NCBI GenBank assembly: GCA_950022295.1
Contig: OX465600.1
Location: 305,174,031-305,238,030 of the forward strand
Length of the DNA: 64,000 nt
Source: Bromus sterilis
Lineage: Eukaryota > Streptophyta > Magnoliopsida > Poales > Poaceae
Direction: 5' to 3'
The notes beneath the pieces were generated by a model. It was not told the origin of the DNA. It saw only the letters and a program-made list of their open reading frames with translations, and ran no database searches. Below are positions 21,432 to 32,999 of the stretch, piece after piece (position 1 is the first letter of the stretch; each line of letters opens with the position of its first letter). A program made the translations under genes and the position numbers.

Positions 21432-24400
21432 GTGCTAGGGCTTGCTTGACCCTTTGCATCATGAAAAATTCAAAAAGAAATTCAAAAATGGGGAAGCAGA
21501 AAGCCCTGAGAAATTTTGAAATTGCCAGATAAAAATCTTTTTCCAAAAATCATTTGAATGATTGGAAAATTCCTATAAATGATGCTGATCATTTTAAAAG
21601 TGGTTTGGGTATTTTCCCATACTCATGGAATTTTCTAAAATTCAAACAGTGGCTTTGGAAATTAAAATAACCCTATTTGGATTGAAATTCAAAATATATT
21701 GAATTTCAAAAATTCCCAAATTCCTTGTGTGACTAGCTACTGGTCATCTAGGATTTTTAAAAGTATTTGGGTATTTTACAAAATTGCTCTGCTATTTTAT
21801 TTGGGGCAAAACAAATAAACAGAAAAGGAAAAACAGAGAAGAAATAAAAAGGGAGAAAACCTGGCCAATCTGGCCCAACTCTCCTTCCCCCCCAGCCTTC
21901 TAGCCCAGACCACCTGGGGAGGGCACATGCGTCTTCCTCCCCAGGACAGGCAGGCAGGCAGCACGCCGGCGACCGCCGTGGGCGTGCCAGGCAGCTGCCT
22001 GCTCCCTCCTCTCTTCCCGTGGCATCTGGAGACGCCCAGAAGGCCACCGCGTCCATTCCCCCTCTCCCTGGACCTCCTCCTCCTCTCCTCTTCGCGATTT
22101 CAGCGCCGCCCGAGAGCACGCCTCGCCGCCGTCGTGCCCACACGCGACCACTGGCCTCCCCGAGCTGCGTCTTCATGTCCAGAAGCTTCGCCAGCTTCGA
22201 CTCCCTCGAGCCGCGCCATCGAATCGAGCCCGAGGACGCCAGAGAGGACGCCCCCCTCACCGAGAAGCTACGGCCGCCGCGGACCTCCGGCGAGGAATTC
22301 CTCACCGGCCAGCTCATCCCCGGCTTCCCCGAGTTCCTCTTCGAGCTCAGGGTGAGCCTCTCGCCATTTTGCCCTACTCCCTTATCCTCCCCGTTCCCTA
22401 GCAACTCATCTCGCCGGAGCAGAGCCACGGCCGCCGCCATTGTCGTCGTGGACGAGCTCCTCAGGCCTCCCCGAGACCCCCCAGTAGCACCGTTGGGTGC
22501 GGAAGCCCACGAGGAGCGCAACCGTGCCCCCAAAACCCCGTCTCGTGCCCTTTTTCTACACTCCGGCGAGGCTCCGGCCATCTCTCCGGCGACCCCACCA
22601 TTAGACTAACCTAATCACCCAGCTAACCTAACCCCAAGCCCATGACATGTGGGCCAGCCCCCCCCTAATCACCCTGTTAGTTTAATCTAACAGGGAATTA
22701 AACCCACTGCCACTGACAACCCGACCCCACCTGTCAGCCCCCCTGTGACATCACCCTGACGCAATGCTGGCGCAATAAATCGAATTCCAGAATAGAAAAG
22801 AAATTTAGAAATTCCAGAAATTCCAGAAAATCATTTAAACTTTGGAAATTCATAACTAATTCATATGAACTCCAAATATAGCAAATAATATTTCTAAAAT
22901 TATCAGAAAAATCCAAGGATTATGAATATGGGCTCTGTTTTCATGTTTGACCAATTAAAATTGGGTGAACAGTGCAAAACATCCATATGGCTTTAATTCA
23001 AATTCAAATTTGAAGCACATTTGCAAATGACTTTGCATGTGACTTCTTTTAAATGGAATTGTAAACACATTGTGACCAAGAACATCACCATTTCAATATT
23101 GATCATGTGTTTGATGCATTGCAAATAAATTTATACCATTGTTTGATTGTTTGCTCGATAGACGTGCAACTGGAACCGGAAGCCACCCCCTTCGTTGAAG
23201 ACCCGGATATCGAACCTCGTCAGCAAGGCAAGCAAACCCCCATTGATCATGTCTATAAAATCCCAATTCCCTCTCAGTCTCGCTTATGCATGTTTAGGAG
23301 ATCACTTTGTATCGATTCTACCGCATAGTTGAACCCATATCCGATGCATGACCTATCATCTTGTCACAGTATTAAGCAAACCACAATCCTAGCTGACATA
23401 GGAGTTGTATGATATCATGAAGCCCCTGCAACTGTTACCGCTTATTGCATGCTTAGTGTTACATGAGGTTGCTTTTGATGTGAGTCGGGATGATGGTGAA
23501 CATGGTGTTGATGAAAGTGAAACTGTGTCGGTGAATCCACCCTAATACAAGGTGAACGATGAGAGGCTGTGTAGGAGTACACAGTGGGTTGTCTCGTTGA
23601 ACACTGCCTTAGGCATCAAGTTCTTGTATGGTAATCCAAGACGAAGAGTACAACCACACATTGGGCTCACTGACCCCTCTCGGCCTAGTACCTTGATCCG
23701 TGTCGACGTCCAGGAGTCACATTAGTTCGGGCTTTCCATTTGACATGTGCATAGAAAAAGAACGAAGGAAATGGTTGCATCATCCTAGATATGTGGGTGC
23801 ACCTGTGAGGCAGGAAAACCATCTGCTAAAGGTGGCGTCTCGGTCACCTACATTGTCTGAGTCCGTTTCGTTGATCCGGCCAGGCTCTCGAGCGGTAGCA
23901 ACTCAGGTAGTCGACTCCTGGAATAGACCGGTTGTGAGCGAAGTGTCGTGGGGAACATCCTCGCTGTCACCTCTTGAACGGTGGCGAGACATGGCGGTAA
24001 CCGATGGTCATGTGTGTGTAGTTTACACCCTTGCAAGGTTAACAAAACTATTCGAATAGCCGCGTCCGCGGTTAAGGACTACTTGGAACCTGTACCTAAT
24101 TATTAGACAACTCGAACTGGATACTTCTAAAATACACCAAGATAAGTGTGAGTGCTATGGTGTGCCTCCTCGTGGAGAAGTCGAGGAAGTAACCATAGTG
24201 GTGTATTGATTGGAGATGTAGTGGACTCGTGTACGCTTCTTACCTCAAGTCTGGTACTCGTAGTTCAGGAATAGCCAAGTCAAAGCTGGCACTTCTGCAT
24301 GATGAAACCCCACCTCCTTTTACCTTCATACCTGAGCATGAGTAGTATAGATCTGATGTAAGTCTTGCTGAGTACGACTTTGTACTCACGTTTGCTTATT

Positions 24401-25182
24401 CTATGTTTTATATAAGAACCGGACCCCGATGGAGTCACCTTCGTGAAGCTCGACGTTGACTAAGTTAGCCTAGTCCTAGACAGCAGTCTGGTCCCTCGTG
24501 GAAGGGCATGTTTGTTTACAAGGCTTCTCTAAGCCATTTGTTAAACTTGTCTGTACTCAGACCTAATTTGCTTCCTTTGTATGATGTAATGTTGATCACT
24601 GACATGTGATCTTTGTATGCTCTATATGTATAAATCAATAAAGAGTACTTTGTAGAGTTATGTGATGATACCTACTGTTCATACTAGGCATGTGTGCTGC
24701 GTGTATGTTTATAACATGCATGTCTTAGTATGGGTTTTCGAGACCTTAGTTGTGATCTGGCTGGCGGTCTTTTATACACCAAGTGGCCCTTAGATGTGCG
24801 CAGCTTGGGGCATCGCGATGCGATTGTTCGTGACTCTGTCACGTGCACACTTTGTTATATGATCGAGCCCGCCCTAGACCCCGACTAAGTGATCGGGCTG
24901 GAGTAAGTTTATGTAAGAGTTAGGATCCAATTGATAACATGGTTGAGGCGACTTGTCTATGAGTATGGGATTCACCACCCATAAGCATTTAGACTTGTGA
25001 GCGGACGTTGAGGACCCATCTCAGTTGATCATCCGTCCTGAATGGGATGCCCCTCACGTTCGATGCTTACCGAGAACGTTCTGTGCTGGGCCTTGTCTGC
25101 TTAGACAAGTGGGTACGGTTCTCGGCTCTCCATGTGATTGTATCGTGACTGGAATTACATACGCTAACCCCGGGTCCCGACA
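21409..25182 (+). repeat. Gypsy 3' LTR
   Basis: 3774 bp, same length as the 5' LTR, ending CCCGACA before the GCATG target duplication. Hand count gives about 36 substitutions and no length difference against the 5' LTR. Confidence 0.95.
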
Positions 25183-25187
25183 GCATG
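25183..25187. repeat. 5-bp target-site duplication, right
   Basis: GCATG, matching 12697-12701. It and the following AA are the remaining bases of the LINE before the copia LTR. Confidence 0.95.
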
Positions 25188-25516
25188 AATGTTTCTGAAA
25201 GTGCTATCTTGCCCCTAATGATATTTTGATGTTGATGACAATTTACATATAGAGGACTAATCATGTGTGCCAAGTATATCTCAGGTTTGAGTCCTCGGTG
25301 CGGTGTGTTGGTGGATCAAGGACCATCTAGTCATGTCGATGTGCTCAAGAAATGATATTAAAGTGTAAGCTTTTCGGTTTATCTTGAGTATAGGGATCCC
25401 CACACTATTAAGAGGACATCAGTGGGTTTGTGTGTAAGATTTGCTCAAAGATAATTAAAAACAAAAAATATCTCGACACAAAAGTGGAGCTCCAAAGTAA
25501 AAATATGATCACTGCT

Positions 25517-25812
25517 TTCGGGCGTCCGACATTTCAAAGTTTCGGACGTCCGACACACTTCGGACGTCCGACATCTCGTATGTTGGTTATTATAAGAAAG
25601 GTCAGTAGACATGCAAAAATTACGGGCTTTCGACGAACTTCGGACGTCCGATCCGTCGGACGTCCGAACTCTGTCGGACTTCCGTTGAGCTACTGTTCTT
25701 TTCTTTGCGATGTTCATTGCTGCACCCATAGATTACACTTCGGACGTCAGACCTGGCTCGGACGTCCGTCATGTGAACTTTCGGACGTCCGATACCTGAC
25801 GGACGTCCGACA
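25517..25812. repeat. Cluster of CGGACGTCCG palindromes
   Basis: Seven exact copies of the self-complementary decamer plus CGGGCGTCCG, CGGACTTCCG and CGGACGTCAG variants within 300 bp, just upstream of the LTR TATA box. They may be protein-binding sites or CpG methylation targets (inference). Confidence 0.85.
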
Positions 25813-25856
25813 CTTACACAGGATTATTCTTCCAACGGACATTTCGCCTCTTGGAC

Positions 25857-25864
25857 TATAAATA
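25857..25864 (+). promoter_or_regulatory. Copia LTR TATA box, copy A
   Basis: TATAAATA in the context GGACTATAAATACCCC, about 45 bp after the last palindrome. A conventional RNA polymerase II LTR promoter. Confidence 0.7.
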
Positions 25865-26586
25865 CCCCTCACTCCCACTTGTGAGGGTTGACCACTTCAT
25901 TTAAGACACCCAAGAACACAAGTGCTCCCTCTCACTCTCTCCCTCACCAAATCTCAGATCCCGGAGAGTTCCTTGAGAGTTCTTAACGGATCTTTCACCC
26001 AGTGATAGATCCGCCCCTTCCCCATCTTCCAAACAAAGCAAAACGCGTTTTGAGCAAGTCTTGAGCATTTCCCATTGATCTTGTTACTCTTGGAGGTTGG
26101 AGACTCCTAGGCGGGTAGGAGTTCTTCGGAGAGGAATCGACCATTGTGATTACCCCTGTTGAGTTTGTGAGGGTTTGGTGACCACCTTTAAGGTCAACCG
26201 GTAGTGGTTGGGAATCGCCTTCGTGGTGATATCTCAAGGGGAATAGAGTGAGCCTTCGTGGCGTTGGTGTGCCTTCGTGGTTTCACCCACTCTCTCCGAA
26301 CGGTGAGTAGCTTCCCTCCAAGGAAGTGAACATCGGGATACATCGTTGTCTCCGCGTCATTCGGTTATCCCTACTCTTTTCCCTTACTACTTGTACTACC
26401 GTATTATTTGCCCCTCACTTCCTTGTGTGTATTGTGCTTATTGTTTATCTTGTCTTTGCTAAATAGACCTTGCAATTATTAGGCACACTTTGTTTTCCGC
26501 ACTATTTCTTAAAAATTGCTAAGTAGTGATAAAATTTGTAATAAGACCTATTCACCCCCCCTCTAGGTCTATCTCGATCCTTTCAA

Positions 26587-26600
26587 TTGGTATCAGAGCC
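26587..26600 (+). promoter_or_regulatory. Copia primer-binding site, copy A
   Basis: TTGGTATCAGAGCC one base after the LTR end, complementary to initiator Met tRNA. Confidence 0.85.
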
Positions 26601-26639
26601 TCGTGCTCTATTCTTGTGGCTTAACCGCCCTAGAGCGAG

Positions 26640-29600
26640 ATGACCAAGAACGGCATTCCCTAAAGCTCGGGTGCCAATGTGGAGGAGGTTGCAATTGCTG
26701 CGGATGTCGCGCGTTCGGAAGCCGAGAGATTGGCTACCAAACAAAGGGCCACCGCACAAGCTTCGGCGTCGCAGTCACAAACGTCAAGTGGTGCGGCCCC
26801 TAGGTCCCCACAGGCGACCTTTGTGTACCCCGGTTCCGAGGCTCCCTTGCAAAGAGGTGGTCCCTACCAATGGGACTATCCGGCTCCTAAGCTTGTGGAA
26901 CCTAAGTATAACTTCAACGGCAATCCGCTGGTACTAACCGAGAATATTAACTTCTTGGGTTGGAAAAGTCTTATGGCAGATTATCTTAGGTTTGTGTGCG
27001 AACCAATGTGGAACCTCATCGACTCCGGAAAAGGCTATTATCCTGTTGATCCAAACAACCTTACTCCAAGTGAAGTGTTTGATCGACATCTCAACCTTGC
27101 GGCTATTGGGTTCTTGAAGAGAGGAATGGATGAGTTGACACGTGCACCATTTCTTCATATCACCAATGCCAAGGAAATGTGGGATACTCTTCTCATTGCC
27201 AAATCCGGCACCGGGTCTCTTCAAATGACAAGATATGAGACCGCAAAGAATGCATTGCACAACCTTCACATGAAGAAAGATGAGTCACCTCAACAACTTC
27301 ATATGCGTCTCAAGGTTCTCTCTGCTCACGTCCAGTCCTTCACATGTGAAATTTTTTTGGATGGATATCAAATCACCAACCGTTACCTTGTGGACAAAAT
27401 GTTGAATGCTCTCATGGTGTATTCTCATCAAATGGTGTGGGAATTGAGGCGTATGCCCGACTTCTTCAAGATGACACCGGATGATGTGATTTCCACCTTC
27501 TTGCAATATGAAGAGCACCTGAAGGAGTCTAAGAGGCTCCTTGCCACATATGGTGGTCCGTCCTCAAACCTTGCTCTCAAGGCTAGGCTCGAGGAGTTTG
27601 ATGATGATGAGGAAGAAGATGAGTATGAAGATGATGATAACTCCGATGATGGTCCCTCATATGATGATATGGCTATCTTTGTGAAGAAATTCACCAAAGG
27701 GGACTTCAAGGGAAGATTCCAAAAGAAGAAGACAAGAAACTGCTACAACTGTGAGAGACCGGGACATTTTGCGGAGGATTGTCCATATGAGAAAAGAGAG
27801 GACAAACCTCGATTTCCTCGGAAGGATGTCGCCAAGAAGCTCCCAAACCCTCTCAACAACAAGTTCAAGAAGAAAGCATTGTTGGCACTTGAAGGGTTCG
27901 ATCCTGAGGATGTTGGTGGTGTGGCCGGAGTTGCTCAAGATACACAAAAAACGTTGAAGCTCCTCAACAAGGAAGGTGAAGTTGTAAACTACAACTACAT
28001 GAGTGACTACACCGGCAATGCACACAAGTGTCTTATGGCCAAGTTGGTTGATGATGACACTCCCTCCTCTTCGGATAAGATCAAGGTAACTCCTATTGAT
28101 GAGTCCTTCATGTTCTCTTCCGAATCTCATGATGAATTTCATGATGCGGAAAGTGATGATGCTCATGTTATATGTGAAGATTTGTTGTTTGCCAAAGTGA
28201 ACAAAGTGATGAGCTCTCTCAAAGGCAACAAGCTCAAAATGGTTCAATTACTTATGGATGTGGTGGGTAAGCACTCCACAACCATTAAGGATCTTGAAAT
28301 CCTCCTCACCGAGGAAAAGGAGAACTATACTCTCCTTGAGCAAAAAATTTACTTTGAGGAAGCTCGAAATGACAACTTATGCATAGTTGTTCACGCATCA
28401 AACGACTTAAATGACAAGCATGTTGCCTCCTTGAAAAAGGCTAATGAAATATGTAAAGAGCTTGCTAATGATATGAGCAAACTTGTGAAGCTAAACACCT
28501 CTCTTTCTAAGGATGTTGAGGTACTCACCTTGTCCCTCAAGACAAAAGATGAGGAACTCACCATCCTTAAGAAAAATCTCGAGGCCCACAAACTTGCTCA
28601 TATAAAAACACTTACGAAGATGGCTCCTCCAACTATTGTGCATATTGATGCTTGTGCTACTAACTCTACTCTTGATCAAGCATCTCTCATTGAGGAGAAC
28701 TTAGCTCTTCATGCTCAACTAAAGAAGGGTCTCTTGACTTGTGCCCAAGGCGAGAAAAATCTAAATGATGTACTAAATCATCACAAGGAGTCCTTTGCTA
28801 AGGAGGGACTTGGTTTTGATCCAAGTACGAGTGTGACAACGGATGTCACCCTTAGCAAAGGATCAACTCCTCAAAAGGTGATCTTTGTTCGTGAAGGGCA
28901 CAAGGACAAAGGTAAGAAGAAAGTTGATGAGGTTAGTGTTGGGAGTGGGAAGGCCACTAGGGGCAAGTCCATTCCCAACAAGAAGAAAGAAAAGATGCCC
29001 CCATCCTATGTGCTCCGTAAGGCAAAGGATGGAGATGTGTATGCCAAATTCATTGGACCCCGTAATGCTTTTCGTTTCTATGCTATTTGGGTTCCAAAGA
29101 CCCTTGTTACTAACCTTAGAGGTCCCATTGCGAAATGGGCACCTCTAACCAAAGCCTAAACGTGTGTATAGGGTACTTTCTCCGGTGGAGTCAAATGGGT
29201 GGTTGATAGTGGATGCACAAATCATATGACCGGAGAAAGTCGTTTGCTCAATGACTTCATGGATGCAATACAACCATATATGAGCATTGTCTTTGGTGGT
29301 GGTTCCAAGGGAAAGGTACTTGGGTTGGGCAAGGTGTCTATCACCAATGACATGTCACTTGCTAATGTCATGCTTGTCCAATCCCTTCAATACAATTTTC
29401 TTTCCGTTCGTCAATTAGCTTCCGTTGGTCATGATACACTATTTGGTCTAACAAGTGTGAAAGTCTTTAGGAGAGATACTCTCGAAGTGGACTTTGTTGG
29501 AGAGTTGGATGGCAACCTTTATACGGTTGATTTCTCGAAAGAGAGCACGTACCATGCAACTTGTCTAATGGCCAAGGCCGACAAGGGGTGGCTATGGCAT

Positions 29601-32531
29601 CGCCGGCTAGCCCATGTTTGCTAGAGAAATCTAAAAGATCTCCTAAAGGGTGAACACATCCTCGGACTAACAAACGTGTCTTTTGAGAAAGATCGTGTGT
29701 GTAGTGCGTGCATCGCCGGGAAGCAACATCAAGCAAAGCACACCCCCAAGAATGTTGTGTCAACTTCTAGGCCCTTGGAGCTCCTTCATGTGGATCTCTT
29801 CGGGCCTCCATCATGGGATAGTCTTGGTGGAAAGAAATATGGTCTTGTCATTGTCGATGATTACTCAAGATACACGTGGGTGTTCTTCCTCAAGTCCAAG
29901 GATGAGACGAAGGCCACCTTCATCGATTTTGCCAAGCAAGCCCAAAGAAAATACAACATGGCTATCTTGGCAATAAGAAGTGACAATGGCTCCGAGTTCA
30001 AGAACTACACCTTGGAAGAATTCTTGAGTGATGAGGGGATTGAGCACCAATATTCCGCACCATATACCCCTCAACAAAATGGTGTAGCCGAGAGGAAGAA
30101 CCGTACTCTTGTGGAGATGGACCGGTCTATGTTGGATGAGTACAAGTCTCCTTATAGATTTTGGGCCAAAGCCATCAACACCACATGTCATGCGTCAAAC
30201 CGGCTCTTCCTTCGCAAGATATTGATGAAGACCCCATATGAACTTCTAACCGGACACAAGCCAAACGTCAAGTACTTCCGTGTATTCGGTTGTAAGTGTT
30301 TCTTTCTCAATAAGAAAGATAGGTTAGCAAAGTTTGAATCCAAAACAATTGAGGGTATATTTGTTGGGTATGCTTCAAACTCTCACGCCTATAGAGTCTA
30401 CAAGAAATCCACCGGATGTGTTGTGGAAACTTGTGACGTGGAGTTTGATGAATTTAATGGCTCTCATGGGGAGCAAGTTGATCTAAGTGATGTAGGTAAT
30501 AATGAAGATTCCTCTCAAGATATTTTGACTATGGGCATTGGAGATCTTGTGCCCATAGCTCAAGTGCCTAGAGATGATGAGGTTGGTTATGGGCCAAGGG
30601 TTTCCCCAACACAAGCACCTCCTCCTACCACTCAAGATCCAATTGCTCATTATGAGCCCATTATCCAAGAACAAGAACAAGACCCTCCACAACCCGATGT
30701 GCCCACTGAATCACAAGTTGTGGGTGCGGTTGATCCACGTGATCGACTTGACCGTCTTTGCTTTGGAGAAAATGATGAAATTGAGGATGGCTCCGCCCTT
30801 GATGATGAACCAAATGTTGCCCATGAGCCCGAATGGGAAGAGCCTATTGAAAATCCAACTTCCATCATGACATTGGTAGCTAGACGGGTTGATGTTGACA
30901 AGATCCTCACGGGATTGGGGCAAGGTATAGTTACTCGTCGTCAACTTATGAACTTTTGCGCTCACTTCTCGTTTGTGTCGTGTATTGAACCACTTAGGGT
31001 CGAACAAGCCCTTGAGGATGCGGATTGGCTCATTGCAATGCAAGATGAGCTCACTAGCTTCACACGGAATGAAGTTTGGTCTCTCGTGGAGAGGCCTTCC
31101 GGTCATGATCATAACATCATTGGAACCAAGTGGATATTCAAAAACAAGCAAGATGAATATGGTAATATCATTCGAAACAAGGCAAGACTAGTGGCTCAAG
31201 GGTAATCCCAAGTTGAAGTCTTGGATTTTGATGAGGCCTTTGCTCCCGTTGCTCGCCTTGAATCTATACGCATGTTTCTTGCTTATGCCGCATTCAATGG
31301 ATTTCCATTATTTCAAATGGATGTGAAAAGTTCTTTTCTTAATGGTCCTCTACAAGAGGATGTATATGTAGCTCAACCACCCGGCTTTTGTGACCCTCAT
31401 CACAAGGACCACGTGTACAAACTTCATAAGGCATTATATGGTCTTAAGCAAGCACCTAGGGCTTTGTATGACCATCTTAGGAAGTTTTTACTCGAGGAAG
31501 GATTTGTGAGGGGTGTCATTGATGCCACTCTTTTTACCAAGAGAACCAATGGTGAATTGCTCATATGCCAAATATATGTAGATGACATCATATTTGGTTC
31601 ACCTAATCCATCTTTGTGCAAGTGGTTCTCGGAAACTATGACCAAGAACTTTGAGATGTCCATGATGGGGAGCTTGAAGTACTTCCTTGGATTTCAAATC
31701 GAGCAATTTGCCGAAGGAACCTTCATCTCTCAAACAAAGTACATTCAAGACATGCTCGTGAAGTTTGGTATGAAGGATGCCAAGCCATGCAAGACGCCCA
31801 TGCCAACCAAGGGATATCTAGATCAAGACCTTTCCGGTATTCCATTTGATGCTACTCTTTATCGTTCTATGATTGGGTCATTGCTTTACCTTTGTGCATC
31901 TAGACCGGATATCATGCTTAGCGTAGGAATGTGTGCAAGATATCAAGCCTCTCCCATGGAGAGTCATCATTTGGCGGTTAAGCGCATTCTTAGATACCTT
32001 GTTCATACTCCTGTGTTGGGTCTTTGGTACCCCAAGGAAGCCAAGTTTGATCTCTTGGGGTACACCGATGCGGATTGGGCCGGAGATAAGGTGGATCGGA
32101 AGTCAACATCCGGTTCATGCCAATTTCTTGGGCGCTCATTGGTAAGTTGGCATTCCAAGAAGCAAAATTGTGTCTCCCTCTCCACCGCTGAAGCCGAGTA
32201 TGTGGCCGCCGCAAGCTATGCTACTCAAGTTCTATGGATGAGGCAAACCTTGAAGGACTATGGCCTCACCTAAAAGAAGGTATCCATCTTATGTGACAAT
32301 GAAAGTGCTATCAAGATTGCCAACAACCCTTGTCAACATCCCCGCACCAAGCATATTGACATTCGTCATCACTTTATATGGGATCATATTCAAAAGGGTG
32401 ATATTGTTCTTGCACATGTGGGCACCGACAAGCAACTTGCCGACATCTTCACCAAGCCATTGGATGAAGCAAGGTTTTTCCAACTAAGGGGTGAACTTGG
32501 TATCTTGGAACGTTATAGCTTTACGGCTTAG
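26640..32531 (+). pseudogene. Copia gag-pol polyprotein, copy A, interrupted
   Basis: One frame throughout. Gag (26640-29159) has a zinc knuckle CYNCERPGHFAEDCP near 27738, an acidic DDDEEEDEYEDDD run and a coiled-coil-like C-terminal part. TAA (29157) and TAG (29169) separate it from pol and are shared with copy B. Pol has the protease VDSGCTNHM (29202), WLWHRRLAHV pre-integrase, integrase with CSACIAGKQHQAKH and IRSDNGSEF, RT with GTKWIFKNKQ, FQMDVKSSFLNG and YVDDIIFGS (about 31575), and RNase H with YTDADWAGD and STAEAEYVA. Stops private to A are at 26661 (codon 8), 29622 and 31203; another at 32271 cannot be compared. A 144-bp in-frame piece of gag is missing at about 26762. No envelope-like frame is seen. 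Confidence 0.9.
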
Positions 32532-32999
32532 GGGTATCTTGCTCTCATTCATGCACATAGCAACTATCTTGTCTAGATGTAAGCATATCTGTAGGGGGAG
32601 ACACTCAATCGATGAGTTCTCGCCTTCTACATGATGCATAAATGAATTCCCACATCAACAATCCGCGTGCTCACCACGGTGAATCCACGTGTAGCGGTTA
32701 TCGATGGAGTAAGTGTCTTTGAACCCAAGGTACATCTTCGCGGTCTCAAAGTACAATACACTCAAACATGGTGACTTCGGTCACCACCTCTCCTTTGCGA
32801 AAGGTTTGCTTTGATCATTAATGTGTAAAAGCACTATACACTCAAACATGGAGGCTCATCATTGGAATATACAAGCCGAGTTCTCTAGTGTAAAAGTTCC
32901 CCACATAGCTATATGCATGATGATAATCTCTATGGAGTACAAGGGATAGAAGATGAAGTACTAGTGGGGATCTCTCAAAAGGAATAGTAGTATGCCCCC

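Larger units (their letters stand above)
12702..25182 (+). mobile_element. Full-length Ty3-gypsy (chromovirus-like) retrotransposon
   Basis: 12,481 bp with two 3774-bp LTRs (TGTCAG...CCGACA), perfect GCATG target duplication, a primer-binding site, and one gag-pol frame in the order gag, protease, RT, RNase H, integrase, chromodomain-like tail, which is Ty3-gypsy order. About 36 differences between the LTRs by hand count (roughly 1 percent) suggest insertion about 0.4 million years ago at the usual grass rate of 1.3e-8 per site per year. Three in-frame stops make it non-autonomous. It inserted after the segmental duplication, since copy B has the empty site. Confidence 0.95.
25190..26585 (+). 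repeat. Copia 5' LTR, copy A
   Basis: TGTTTCTGAAAGTG to CGATCCTTTCA, 1396 bp. The U3 part has seven perfect CGGACGTCCG palindromes and three imperfect ones (25517-25812). A TATA box follows at 25857. Copy B equivalent: 57698-59094. Confidence 0.9.
2695..32600 (+). repeat. Segmental duplication, copy A
   Basis: From AGTCAGTAACAAATAAAATG (2695) onward the sequence is collinear with copy B (starting 44309), in the same orientation. It covers the DUF247 gene, repeat fragment, LTR/CACTA remnant, LINE and copia element. By eye the shared parts differ by about 1-2 percent. Interruptions private to A are the 12.48-kb gypsy element; private to B are two LTR insertions and two large deletions. The right end is uncertain because copy B leaves the window inside the reverse transcriptase. 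Confidence 0.9.
25190..32600 (+). mobile_element. Ty1-copia retrotransposon (SIRE/Maximus-like), copy A, 3' end missing
   Basis: 5' LTR, primer-binding site and a single gag-pol frame in Ty1-copia order (gag, protease, integrase, RT, RNase H). It sits in the LINE at the same base as the element in copy B, so it predates the duplication. No 3' LTR is found: after the RNase H end at 32531 and a G-rich GTAGGGGGAGACACTC near 32592 the sequence passes into material that looks like the minus-strand gypsy element. The right boundary is therefore a guess. Confidence 0.9.

Noticed and set aside
25517..25812. Regularly recurring short palindromes considered as a CRISPR-like array
   Set aside because: Spacing is irregular, units are 10-bp palindromes in an LTR U3 region, and the DNA is a plant nuclear genome.
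27657..28247. 196-residue antisense frame conserved in both copia copies (60310-60900)
   Set aside because: Exact antisense of gag coding sequence; its conservation follows from the duplication.
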